From assembly GCF_003217325.1 (NCBI RefSeq), contig NZ_QJTI01000017.1, forward strand, positions 24,332-88,331: a stretch of 64,000 nt of DNA. Reading direction: 5' to 3'. The first letter of the stretch is position 1; every line of letters starts with the position of its first letter. The notes below the pieces were generated by a model. That model was given only the letters and a program-made list of their open reading frames with translations. It did no database searches and was not told the origin of the DNA. Source of the stretch: Rhodopseudomonas faecalis. Its GTDB lineage: Bacteria > Pseudomonadota > Alphaproteobacteria > Rhizobiales > Xanthobacteraceae. Of the stretch, positions 1 through 8,505 are shown in pieces. The position numbers and the translations under genes are program-made.

Positions 1-393
1 CAACCGAAATGCCTTGAGGCGACTTATCTCGAAATCCTTGCCGAGACCCATCACGCTGACGAGCAGATGTGCCTTCGATCGGGAGAACGCGTCGGCCGCC
101 CCGTTCCATATCAATTCATTCCCCAGTGCCGCTCGCACGGTCTCGGCTGGTATTGAAAAGGGCAAAGCAACGATTGCGACAAGCATATCCCCCCAGGGAA
201 AGACCAAGCTCGGCTGATCGATTCCATCAGACCGCACAACGCCGATGGAAGCCGTACTGCGCGGAAACAGGTTCTTGATCTCTTCGACTAACCGCATCTC
301 AGCAAGACGAGCCTGCGCGGGAAGCGCCACGAGCGCCGTAAATCGCGCATTCTCAAGGTCTGCACTAAGCAGCGATGGGTCATCGTCTTGCAT
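1..393 (-). CDS. DUF4261-like protein, partial (runs off the left edge)
   Basis: The reading frame is open from an ATG at 391-393 to base 1, giving the first 131 residues. The visible part has a stretch with the pattern 'LVAIVALPFSIPAETV ... W ... AHLLVSVMG', which resembles the N-terminal half of DUF4261 proteins (a hydrophobic strand, 'PIP', a Trp, then 'HLLVSV'). The function of that family is not known. The ATG lies only 2 bases after the stop of the upstream lysine acyltransferase gene, so the two are probably cotranscribed. The family assignment is from memory of the pattern and is tentative; the coding call itself is firmer. Confidence 0.6.
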   Translation of the reverse strand, partial: MQDDDPSLLSADLENARFTALVALPAQARLAEMRLVEEIKNLFPRSTASIGVVRSDGIDQPSLVFPWGDMLVAIVALPFSIPAETVRAALGNELIWNGAADAFSRSKAHLLVSVMGLGKDFEISRLKAFRL

Positions 394-395
394 AA

Positions 396-1067
396 CTATT
401 CCCTATCCGAATCAGCCGCTTTTCGAAGTGTACGCGTCGCCAAACCGTTATGCGCTCCTAGACTTCCCCCCCCCGCCTCTCCCACCGGCCGCACCTTCAT
501 CTTGTCCAGCACGGCCGGATCGACCAACTGGCTGACGATGGGATGGATACGCACCGGCTTGTCCTTCACCACCTGCTTGAAGTTCGCCAGCACCGCGGTG
601 GCGACTTTTTGCGAGGGGGCGATGACGTCGAGCAGCCAATGGGTGTCGCCGCTATTCCAGTCCTCGGCCTTGAGCCGGACCGGAAACACGCGGGCCTGGA
701 TCTGTTCACGAATTTTGGCGTCGACCTCGTCGGAGACGCTGGCCCAGATCGCGATGCCGGCGGTCTCCTCCAGCTTGCCATCGCCGCCGGATTTGGCGAT
801 GGCAATGCGGTCGCGGATCATCGGCTCGACCACCAGATGCATGACATCGGCGAGTGTCTGGTTGCGATAACGCGGAAGATTCAGCATCGCCAGCACGACC
901 TCGCCGACGCTGGCCTGGATCCTGGTGCGAAACGCGGTGATCTGACTAAGCAGCTCAGGATCAAGCGGCCGGTCTTTTGGCGCGGCGTGCTCGGCGGCAG
1001 CCCCGCCATTGATCCCGTTCAGGCCTGGCTGCTCGGCTGCTGCTTGCTCGTTGCTGTTCGTCGCCAC
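396..1067 (-). CDS. HlyC-type toxin-activating lysine acyltransferase
   Basis: This is a 223-residue member of the HlyC/CyaC family, which transfers an acyl chain from acyl-ACP to internal lysines of RTX toxins in the cytoplasm. Family landmarks are visible: 'IWASVS' (about 107-112), 'RLKAEDWNSG' (131-140) and 'WLLDVIAP' with the conserved Asp at about 147. The position matching the catalytic His of E. coli HlyC (in 'LHRN') appears to be Tyr67 in 'PRYRN'. I chose the GTG at 1065-1067 because a purine-rich GAGAGGG lies just upstream and the preceding 58 codons do not look like protein. A run of 9 C (466-474, G on the coding strand) near the 3' end makes the last ~20 residues sensitive to slippage. 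The gene lies downstream of the hlyB/hlyD pair on the same strand, which fits a toxin activation and secretion locus. Confidence 0.8.
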   Translation of the reverse strand: MATNSNEQAAAEQPGLNGINGGAAAEHAAPKDRPLDPELLSQITAFRTRIQASVGEVVLAMLNLPRYRNQTLADVMHLVVEPMIRDRIAIAKSGGDGKLEETAGIAIWASVSDEVDAKIREQIQARVFPVRLKAEDWNSGDTHWLLDVIAPSQKVATAVLANFKQVVKDKPVRIHPIVSQLVDPAVLDKMKVRPVGEAGGGSLGAHNGLATRTLRKAADSDRE

Positions 1068-1475
1068 AGGATACCCTCTCAGTCTTTCAATCCGCCCGGC
1101 GGGCGTGACGTTGTCATTCGGTAGGACGCGAAGACCGGCGGACGACCGTGCGCACCATCGCTTGGTGCCCCCGCACGAGAGCCGGTAATTCGCGGCGGCC
1201 GCTTCGCGACTGCATGTTCTCCCACCCCTACCCGTTTTCATGGAGCTTATGGTTGATACAACCGCAAGATGAAATCAACACTACAGTGGGAAAAGTTGTG
1301 CAATTTGTCAGTCTGTTGTGCTCTGCGTAGGTCTTGCCGGTATCATCGCCACGCGGCGGACCTCCGAAGCTGCCTCCGTCCAAGAGCCGGGATCGTTTGC
1401 TAATTAGTAGCGAAATGCTTCGCGTCGGGAGGAAGTCTGCACTCGACACCGGGAGGTCCCGAGTTCCGGTGGTCG
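1068..1475. other. 408-bp spacer between hlyD and hlyC
   Basis: No convincing gene. The possible frames here have no family resemblance and unusual composition. The stretch 1255-1320 is AT-richer than its surroundings and could hold a separate promoter for the acyltransferase gene, but no clear -35/-10 pair was assigned. Confidence 0.4.
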
Positions 1476-2936
1476 TCACCGCTCCCGGCCTGCTTCGTCG
1501 AGAGCTCTTGTGATCGGCGACAGCAAATACTGGATGATCCGTCGTTCGCCGGTCTTGATCTCGGCCTGCACCGAGAGCCCGGGGCCAAGCAGTTGCTGCC
1601 GGTCGCCAATACGGATGCTGGTCTGCAGCAGGCGGATTCGCGCGGCATAGACAAGTCCGGTCTGGATTGGCCGGTTTTTCTCGTCACGCTGCGGCCCGTT
1701 CGCTTGCGAGAGGTCGATCGCATCGCGGCTGATGCCCTCGACGATTCCTGGCACGAGCCCGTAGTCGGTGAAGGGGAACGCCTCGAGCTTGACCCGAACG
1801 GCTTGGCCTTCGCGCACGAAGCCGACATCCTTGTTGAGGACATGGGCCTCGACCTCGATCTCGGTGCCGTCAGGAACGATCAGCATCAGCGGCTGCGCCG
1901 GCTGCACGACGCCGCCGATTGTCGCGACCGCAAGTTGCTGCACCGTGCCGGCGACCGGCGCGCGCAGCTGGAGAAACTCGCGGCGGCGCGTGGTCTTGCG
2001 CAGCTCCTCAGCGGCAAGCTGCGCCTTGTCGCGGGCCTGGACGAGTTCGGTCATGGCGGTCTTGCCAAACGTCTCGCGCAGCTTGCGAATCTCGGACTCG
2101 AGCGCGATCATCGCCGCGCGCGCGCGCGCGGCATTGGCACGGTGCACATCGATATTCTGGACGTGCTCGATGCGCTGCTGCTCATATTCGAGCAGCTTCA
2201 GGCGCGCGAAATTACCCTGTTTGGTGAGCAGCCTGCGGCCTTCCAGCGACTGATCGACGAGCGGGAGAGTGAGCTCGAGCTTGTTGATTTCAACTTCAGC
2301 CGATGTGAGTTCGGCCGCCCGCTGCGCAATCTGTTCACGCAGGCTCGCGACCTGCGCCTCGTATTCCGCGATGCTTGCGCGGATGAATTGTTCTTCGACC
2401 ATCACTGCCGAAGCGGGGGCGTCATCAGGGGCGACGAAGGCACTGGGACGGCCGTCGAGATAGGCGAGCAGCGCGGCATTGCGGGCCTGCACAAGCTTCG
2501 AAGTCTGCAGGTTCTGACGCGCCTGCGCCTCGTCAGCGGTGGCGAGTGTCGGGTCGAGCTCGACCAGAAGCTGGCCCTCTTCAACATGCTGGCCGTTGCT
2601 GACATGGATGGCGCGCACCGAGCCGATTTCCATAGGCTGGATGGTCTTCACCTTGCTGGACGGGATGATCTTGCCGCTGGCAACGGCCACTACGTCGACC
2701 GAGCCCATGACAGACCAGATGAGAGCTATGGTGAAGAAAGCGCAAGTCATGAGCAGCAGCATGCGCAGGCCGGGGCTCGGCGGCTTCTCCATGATCTCAA
2801 GGGCTGCAGGCAGAAACTCGTGATCGGAGATCGGGCGCTTGTTGCGATCGGCCTCGTTCTGCATGCCCCAGCTCACACGCAGCACCGCCCAGTGCTTGGC
2901 GAGCGTCGGAAAGCGATCGGCTACCCAAGCGGTCAT
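1476..2936 (-). CDS. HlyD-family type I secretion periplasmic adaptor
   Basis: The product is a 486-residue membrane fusion protein linking an ABC exporter to an outer-membrane TolC channel. It has a cytoplasmic N-terminus, one membrane segment at about residues 55-80 ('LLLMTCAFFTIALIWSVM'), a lipoyl half-motif ('MEIGSVRAIHVSNGQHVEEG'), a long coiled coil (about 150-340), the second lipoyl half ('LRAPVAGTVQQLAV') and a beta-barrel/C-terminal domain. Members of this family are usually 430-490 residues. The ATG at 2936 is chosen because it overlaps the TGA of the upstream ABC transporter gene (ATGA, 2933-2936), a sign of translational coupling. The partner TolC is not adjacent; a TolC-like gene lies at the far right of the window. 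Confidence 0.93.
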   Translation of the reverse strand: MTAWVADRFPTLAKHWAVLRVSWGMQNEADRNKRPISDHEFLPAALEIMEKPPSPGLRMLLLMTCAFFTIALIWSVMGSVDVVAVASGKIIPSSKVKTIQPMEIGSVRAIHVSNGQHVEEGQLLVELDPTLATADEAQARQNLQTSKLVQARNAALLAYLDGRPSAFVAPDDAPASAVMVEEQFIRASIAEYEAQVASLREQIAQRAAELTSAEVEINKLELTLPLVDQSLEGRRLLTKQGNFARLKLLEYEQQRIEHVQNIDVHRANAARARAAMIALESEIRKLRETFGKTAMTELVQARDKAQLAAEELRKTTRRREFLQLRAPVAGTVQQLAVATIGGVVQPAQPLMLIVPDGTEIEVEAHVLNKDVGFVREGQAVRVKLEAFPFTDYGLVPGIVEGISRDAIDLSQANGPQRDEKNRPIQTGLVYAARIRLLQTSIRIGDRQQLLGPGLSVQAEIKTGERRIIQYLLSPITRALDEAGRER

Positions 2937-5152
2937 GTGCCGAGCCCCATCTGCTTGGTGTAGAGCTGGGCGTAGCGTCCTCCCGATTTCAGCAACGTCG
3001 CATGGTCGCCCGTCTCGGTGATCTCGCCGGCTTCGACCGTGATGATCCTGTTGCATTGGCGGACGGCGGACAGGCGATGGGCGATGATAATGACGGTGCG
3101 GCCCCGGGCGATGCCGGCGAGATTGTGCTGAATGATGTCCTCGCTCTCGGCGTCCAACGCGCTGGTCGCCTCGTCGAGTATCAGAATGCGCGGATTGCCG
3201 ATCAGCGCCCGGGCGATAGCCATGCGCTGACGCTGCCCACCCGAGAGGTTGCCGCCACGCTCGTCGATCACCGTATCGTAGCCATGCGAGAGTGACAGGA
3301 TGAAGTCATGCGCGCCGGCGAGCTGGGCGGCAGCAATCACCCTTTCCATCGGCAAGGTGACGTCGGCCAGCGCAATGTTCTCCCGCACCGAACGATTGAA
3401 CAGGATGTTCTCCTGCAACACCACGCCGATCTGCCGTCGTAGCCAGGCGGGATCGACAAGAGCGAGATCGACGCCGTCGACCAGCACCCGGCCCTGCTCC
3501 GGCACATAGAGACGCTGCACCAGCTTTGTGAGAGTTGACTTGCCCGAACCGGAGGGACCGACAATACCGATCATCTCGCCAGGCTTAATCGCAAGTGTGA
3601 CGCCACGCAGGGCCTCAGGCGCATCCGGACGATAGCGAAAACGAACCCGGTCGAAGGTCACGCCGCCCTTGATCGGGGGGAGGCTCGCCCGGTTAGGATT
3701 GTGGTCGGGTTCGGCGGGGGTGTTCAGCACGTCGCCGAGACGATCGACGGAGATACGGACCTGCTGGAAATCCTGCCAGAGCTGAGAGAGGCGTAGGATC
3801 GGTTGGGCGACACGCCCGGCGAGCATATTGAACGCGACCAGAGAGCCAACCGAGAGATCGCCGGCGATGACCGCCTTCGCCCCGAAAAACAGGATCGCGA
3901 CCGTGGTCAGCTTGGAGACCAGCTGGATCAGATGGCTACCCCAGTTCGCCAGCGTCGCGACCTGAAACCCAGTGCTGGTGTAACCCGCGAACTGCTTCTC
4001 CCATTTTGCTCGCATTTGCGGCTCGACCGCCATCGCCTTCAGCGTCCCTATGCCGGTGACGCTTTCGACGAGGAACGACTGGTTCTCCGCACCGCGACGA
4101 AATTTCTCGTCGAGGCGAGCGCGCAGCGGCGGCGTCACGACGACTGAAATCGCAACATAGAGCGGGATCGACAACGTGACGATCAGTGTCAGTAGCGGGC
4201 TATAGGCATACATCACCGCGAAGAACACGATGGTGAAGAACAGGTCGATCACTACGGTGACGGCGTTCGAGGTAAGGAATTCCCGGATGCGCTCGAGCTC
4301 GCGTACCCGGGCAACGCTGTCTCCTACACGCCGCGCCTCGAAATACGACAGTGGCAAATTGAGAAGGTGCCGGAACAACTGTGCCGACAGCTCGCTGTCG
4401 ACGCGATTGGTCGTGTGCGCGAACAGCCAGTTGCGCAGGGCCGAAAGTCCGGTCTCAAAGATCAGTACGGCCGAAAGCCCGATCGCGAGCACGTCTAGCG
4501 TGGTCAATGACTGATGCACCAGAACCTTGTCGATGACCAGCTGGAAGAAGATCGGCGAGATCAGCCCCATGAGCTGCAGGAAGAACGACCCAATCAGCAC
4601 GTCGCGCAACGGCCCACGATATTTCACCAACGCCGGAATGAACCAGCTGATGTCGAAGGGTCGGGCAGCGCCCGCCATCAGCTCGCGCGTCGTCATCAGT
4701 AGGAGCCGTCCGGCGAAGCGGACGGAGAAATCCTCTTCCGTCCATACCTCCGGACGATCCCCGGCACCCCGCTGAACAAGGAGGCGGGTCCCGTCCGGCT
4801 GCCTGTCGACCTTTAGAAGGATGACGGACTCATCGTCTCGAAGCTCGGCGATCGCCGGCAGAGGAACCTTCTCCAGGCCGTCTACGGCAACGGACTTGAT
4901 GCGGGCGACAATCTTCAATCGCTTGGCAATTCGAGCCAGATCCTCAAGGCGATAGCTCTCGCCGGGCGCGCCGTGGTCATGAACGATCTGAGCGGGATCG
5001 GCAGGAACGCCAAGGAATTTCGCTACAAGGACAAAGGCCAGCAGAGTTTCAGCTAAAACCGGAGCAGCTTCTGCCCGGCTTTCGGCCTCGTGCGCAACGT
5101 CCGAGACGAGCTTGGGAGACGCAGAGGTTGGCATGGCTTTCTTGGCTGACAT
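2933..5152 (-). CDS. HlyB-type ABC exporter with degenerate C39 domain
   Basis: This 739-residue protein is the inner-membrane ATPase of a type I secretion system. An N-terminal C39-peptidase-like domain (about 30-160) lacks a visible catalytic Cys, as in HlyB, where it serves as a substrate docking domain rather than a protease. The transmembrane domain (about 170-450) is followed by an ABC domain with Walker A 'GPSGSGKST' (about 530), signature 'LSGGQRQRMA' (about 635) and Walker B 'ILILDEATSALD' (about 655). The docking type suggests a large RTX-like substrate rather than a double-glycine leader bacteriocin. It is the first large gene of the operon and overlaps hlyD by 4 bases. No substrate gene is visible in the window. 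Confidence 0.95.
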   Translation of the reverse strand: MSAKKAMPTSASPKLVSDVAHEAESRAEAAPVLAETLLAFVLVAKFLGVPADPAQIVHDHGAPGESYRLEDLARIAKRLKIVARIKSVAVDGLEKVPLPAIAELRDDESVILLKVDRQPDGTRLLVQRGAGDRPEVWTEEDFSVRFAGRLLLMTTRELMAGAARPFDISWFIPALVKYRGPLRDVLIGSFFLQLMGLISPIFFQLVIDKVLVHQSLTTLDVLAIGLSAVLIFETGLSALRNWLFAHTTNRVDSELSAQLFRHLLNLPLSYFEARRVGDSVARVRELERIREFLTSNAVTVVIDLFFTIVFFAVMYAYSPLLTLIVTLSIPLYVAISVVVTPPLRARLDEKFRRGAENQSFLVESVTGIGTLKAMAVEPQMRAKWEKQFAGYTSTGFQVATLANWGSHLIQLVSKLTTVAILFFGAKAVIAGDLSVGSLVAFNMLAGRVAQPILRLSQLWQDFQQVRISVDRLGDVLNTPAEPDHNPNRASLPPIKGGVTFDRVRFRYRPDAPEALRGVTLAIKPGEMIGIVGPSGSGKSTLTKLVQRLYVPEQGRVLVDGVDLALVDPAWLRRQIGVVLQENILFNRSVRENIALADVTLPMERVIAAAQLAGAHDFILSLSHGYDTVIDERGGNLSGGQRQRMAIARALIGNPRILILDEATSALDAESEDIIQHNLAGIARGRTVIIIAHRLSAVRQCNRIITVEAGEITETGDHATLLKSGGRYAQLYTKQMGLGT

Positions 5153-5174
5153 AGGAGAGCGGCGGCGTTTACGA

Positions 5175-5327
5175 CTAATCGTTAGGAAGTTGGATCGCCT
5201 TCAGGAACAACGCTCGTTGGTCAGCGGAACAATCACTCTGAGACTGAGAGGGCGCAGGCATTGCTGCCGCTGGCATAGCCAGAGCACAACCGACCGAAAA
5301 CAGGCCGCGCCAGTTAAGCCACTTCAT
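5175..5327 (-). CDS. Small exported protein upstream of the ABC exporter
   Basis: The 50-residue product begins MKWLNWRGLFSVGCALAMPA and has a typical Sec signal (basic start, hydrophobic core, small residues 'AAAMPA'), followed by a short polar mature part with one Cys in 'SDCSADQR'. It ends 22 bases before the exporter start, on the same strand, so it is probably the first gene of the operon. I recognise no family. It is too short to be a normal RTX substrate and carries a Sec-type signal, so a periplasmic accessory role is as likely as any other. A chance frame cannot be excluded, but the signal peptide is convincing. Confidence 0.5.
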   Translation of the reverse strand: MKWLNWRGLFSVGCALAMPAAAMPAPSQSQSDCSADQRALFLKAIQLPND

Positions 5328-5685
5328 CGGCGCCGCCGCCCGCTTCTATCGCCAATTTCGACAGGTGCGCCTGTCAAATCGCGTCGACCCGAATCAGCCC
5401 CCCCTTCGATCATCGCCTTGCGATGATCGTCGAACTCGGCACGCAACAGCGGATTGCAATGGCGCTGATCCGTGCGGACGTCGTAAAGGCCAAACGAGAC
5501 ATTCACTCGCACACCAACCAAATAATTGCACTCCGCTTTCTACACTACCCACGCGCACACTCCGACGTCAACCAAAGGTAGATTTTGCAGAAGAAATATA
5601 CGTGCGCGCGCAACATTTTCTGCACTTGAAACGCACATTCAGATAGGGCAGCTTCGGTTAGCTGAATGAGAAGCTGGAATCATTC
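5328..5685. other. Upstream region of the secretion operon
   Basis: Gene-free stretch holding a perfect inverted repeat at 5407-5429 (listed separately). The right half (5525-5640) is AT-richer and contains runs such as 'gcgcgcgcaac'. It is the likely promoter region of the secretion operon; no specific operator was recognised. Confidence 0.4.
5407..5429. repeat. Perfect 10-bp inverted repeat with 3-base loop
   Basis: CGATCATCGC (5407-5416), loop CTT, GCGATGATCG (5420-5429). There is no T tract on either side, so it is a weak case for a terminator. It lies about 80 bases upstream of the small exported gene on the minus strand and could be a regulator-binding site. Confidence 0.5.
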
Positions 5686-5752
5686 TGGCATTGGGTAGCA
5701 AACGGCACCAAACCAATATCCCGCCCGACTTTGACCTATAGCCCCCAAGTCT
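5686..5752 (+). repeat. Solitary, decayed IS1595-type left end
   Basis: The sequence tGGCATTGGGTAGCAAACGG and the following ~45 bases closely follow the left end of the IS1595-family element at 12,039 up to the shared 'tagcccc', with scattered mismatches. No transposase of that family follows. The copy is cut off by IS3-family DNA at about 5753. It is a relic of an earlier insertion of a related element, or of a one-ended deletion. Confidence 0.65.
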
Positions 5753-6344
5753 TATGCAGCGGCGAGTTCGCTCCTGGCTGTTGAGCCGCCCTGATGGGGC
5801 GGTGGAGCGGCGGGAGGTGGTGCGGATGGAGGGTGATGGCGAAGGAAGGTGTTTGCCATCCGAGTTTCGAGTGGGGGCGAGCGTATAGTCGGGGCGCCAA
5901 CACCCGAGGATAATGCGGGCCTGGGCCAGTGACGTAAACAGCGTCTCGTTCAGCAATTCATCCCGGAGCCGGCCGTTGAAACTCTCGATGAAGACGTTTT
6001 GCGTGGGTTTGCCGGTGCGATGTAATGCCAATCGACGTGCGCTATCGGCCCATGCCAGGATAGCGTTGCTGGTCAGTTCGCTCCTTCAGGGCTGCATTGT
6101 CCAGCATGGCGTCAGCCAACAAACAGCCGCTCCATTCGCGTATTCTGTCCTCCAGCGCCTTCAGCCGCTAGGCCTCCGACACGTCCATTCCGCGAATTTC
6201 GCCTTCCACCTGTAAATGTTGCCCACCTGTAAATGCCGCGTCGTTCACGCCGCGCTTGCGGCACAGATGGGCGACCGGAACGCCAGCCTCGTGCTCCTTC
6301 AAAATCCCAATGATCTGCTCTTCCGAAAAGCGGTTGCGCTTCAT
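5753..6344 (-). pseudogene. IS3-family (IS407-type) transposase remnant
   Basis: Read on the minus strand, the start at 6344 encodes 'MKRNRFSEEQIIGILKEHEA', the hallmark of IS407-group orfA. It breaks after about 45 residues. The C-terminal part of orfB follows at about 6031-5753 ('[20 protein letters not shown]'), then a frameshift separates 'RPDYTLAPT' from the expected 'LGWQTPS' end, which is in another frame. Most of the catalytic domain is deleted, so the element is dead. A second copy of the same family lies at 10.4-11.1 kb. Confidence 0.85.
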
Positions 6345-6627
6345 GATCAGGTCCTCATCTTGGGCCGAGCGAATTAAGCCCAAGGGGCAACGACATTGAT
6401 ATTGATCAGGCCGAAGCCGTAAGATGTCGAAGAACTTCAAATAATTTAGCACGATCGCCGATATCGAGGGAACTATGCAGACTTCTGGCCGGAACGCGCC
6501 CACTGCCAGCGCGCATGCTCTCGATGGAGAGAGTTGCCTGGGAGTGCTTGGGCAACGAGATGTGAGAGACACCCTCACTTTCAATGAACTAGGCCTGAAA
6601 CAGACCTTTTTGAGACAGCGGCCGTGT

Positions 6628-8505
6628 TCACAGAGGTGGAAAGAGGCCTTGACGATAGACGCCATTCTGCCCGGAAAAGACTTCGATCCGGGCGAGCTTC
6701 TCAGTGCCAGAAGGAGGATCGGCGTTTTCGATCACTATGAATTGGCCGAGATCTGAGATTGAAGCCAGGTGTTCGTAGAATTTGCGATCAAGTGAGGTTT
6801 GGCTAACGGCAAGCTCGTCGGCGGCCAACTCACCATGCTTCTCGTACATGATCGGCTTTCGGTATGTGACAAGTGGTGAATCCAAGAAGATGAAGCCGGG
6901 ATGTGGCAAAGACTTCCTGCGGCAATAAATCAAAACGGCCACCTTCAGCGCGGAGTGAAAGATTGCCTTCACACCCTTGCCATTCGTCTTACGGGCCCAG
7001 CCGTTGACCTCAATGTCGTCTGATACGGGGTCCCATCGGACTGCTTCTACAAATGGAAACTCCCATTTCTGAAGCACTTCTTTGACGATCATGCTGAGCT
7101 CATGCCCGATGTTCGAGGCGATCCCCATTGGTACCTCTTCGTCCCGCCTGACCGTACTCCTTGCCTTCCGAACCTCGTCCAATTGCCGTTGCAGGGCATC
7201 ACGTTGTGCGACGGCGTTCTCGCGAAATCGCCCCCCATCCGCGCGTGACAACGTGGCAAGGTATTGCTGACGAAGTGAAGCCTCCTTTGGAGAATTATGG
7301 AGAATGCCTACGTCCGTTTGCGCAAGCGCGGCATTTAGGCGTTCTTCGCGCGCCCGCAGCCCATCCAAACGCGCGGATAGCGAAATGATTAACTCGCGAA
7401 GATCGCGACTGTCTCGATCGATCTTCGCCATTTCGATAACGGCTGCCTGATGTTGTCTCTCGAGGTCTTCAGGCTCATGGGAGGTATGCTGATGACTTGG
7501 TTCAGCACCACAAAGCGGGCACGGTTGATCGTCGAACCGCCGAAGCAGGAATCCTCCCTCCTCGATCGCCTCCAATCGCCGTATGTCAGAACGGAAAATA
7601 TCTTCAAGATCATTGTAGCGAACAATTGTTGTGTCGAGCTCGCTCGCTTCAGCCCGAAGGGAGTCCAAGTCATTCATGGTTTGTCGACGCTGAAGACGCA
7701 GTCGATCAAGGTTCATCTGGTGCTCGGCTATCTGACGTCCAAGCGATTCCAGCGCTTCTTTGTCCGCGTCGGAAAACTCGGGGGTATCGGCGAGCCTTTC
7801 AACCTTCGCATTTGCATCCCTCAGCATGCCTTCGAGGAGCTCGATCTTGCCTGCTTTTGATGCCCTAGCCTCCTGCGGCGTCGCTGTCCGAGCAATCGAT
7901 GAGTCGTCGCAACCAGTGAGGATAAAACGAAACGAATTCTTGTCGGTGCCGGGCTTGGAACGTTTGCTCTGCTTGAGTGGGCTGTCCTCCCCAAGCATGC
8001 GCCCCTCGTTCACCAAGACATACGGAATGAAATTTCTGAACGTGAAGGTTTCGGGAGTACCGGATTTGTTGGAAGCGATTTTAGCGACGCCGATTCCGAT
8101 GTGATCAAGAAGCCTCTCTGAAAGCGAACCAGCGCCTTTGCGGCCCTTGCCATGGATCTGATGCAGCGTTTCTGCCTTGACGCCTTCGATGGCCCCCTCG
8201 TTCTGCACGCCCTCATACCAGTCGACACCACCTCCGCGAATGGAGCGCCGAATTGTGACCGTGCGCCCCTGAGGCAAGAGACGGAACGACAAAAAGACGT
8301 TCTCGTAATCTTGAGATTCTTTAACTCCTGGGAAGTCGTCGCCGCTTCCGGTGACGAAATCGACCGCCTTCAGAACAAATGATTTTCCGGCATTGGATCC
8401 GCCATATAGCAAGTTGAGCCCGCTAGCGAAGTCAAGCGCAGCCACAGGCTTACCCGCTCCAGTGAAACTCAGACGCAGTATCACAATGGATCGTGGTACT
8501 GTCAT
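6628..8505 (-). CDS. ABC-3C system ATPase (DUF3732-type, SMC/Rad50-like)
   Basis: The 625-residue ATPase is the motor of an ABC-three-component system. It has Walker A 'GGSNAGKS' at about 34-42, two coiled-coil arms around a zinc-hook-like 'PCPLCG' (about 330), and a C-terminal ATPase half with the Walker B-like 'FIFLDSP' at about 540, where Ser replaces the usual catalytic Glu. ABC-3C systems were defined by comparative genomics as likely conflict (anti-phage or anti-plasmid) systems with one ABC ATPase, a small middle component and a variable effector protein. The start ATG overlaps the stop of the middle component (ATGA, 8502-8505). Confidence 0.85.
   Translation of the reverse strand: MTVPRSIVILRLSFTGAGKPVAALDFASGLNLLYGGSNAGKSFVLKAVDFVTGSGDDFPGVKESQDYENVFLSFRLLPQGRTVTIRRSIRGGGVDWYEGVQNEGAIEGVKAETLHQIHGKGRKGAGSLSERLLDHIGIGVAKIASNKSGTPETFTFRNFIPYVLVNEGRMLGEDSPLKQSKRSKPGTDKNSFRFILTGCDDSSIARTATPQEARASKAGKIELLEGMLRDANAKVERLADTPEFSDADKEALESLGRQIAEHQMNLDRLRLQRRQTMNDLDSLRAEASELDTTIVRYNDLEDIFRSDIRRLEAIEEGGFLLRRFDDQPCPLCGAEPSHQHTSHEPEDLERQHQAAVIEMAKIDRDSRDLRELIISLSARLDGLRAREERLNAALAQTDVGILHNSPKEASLRQQYLATLSRADGGRFRENAVAQRDALQRQLDEVRKARSTVRRDEEVPMGIASNIGHELSMIVKEVLQKWEFPFVEAVRWDPVSDDIEVNGWARKTNGKGVKAIFHSALKVAVLIYCRRKSLPHPGFIFLDSPLVTYRKPIMYEKHGELAADELAVSQTSLDRKFYEHLASISDLGQFIVIENADPPSGTEKLARIEVFSGQNGVYRQGLFPPL

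Noticed and set aside
1228..1479. 83-aa frame between hlyC and hlyD
   Set aside because: Composition is not protein-like, there is no ribosome-binding site, and it overlaps the likely control region.
1593..2963. Long + strand frame opposite hlyD
   Set aside because: Antisense shadow with no family pattern; hlyD is clear on the minus strand. The same applies to the + frames opposite tgt (34308-35441), gyrA (40381-42162) and ntrC (49339-50193).
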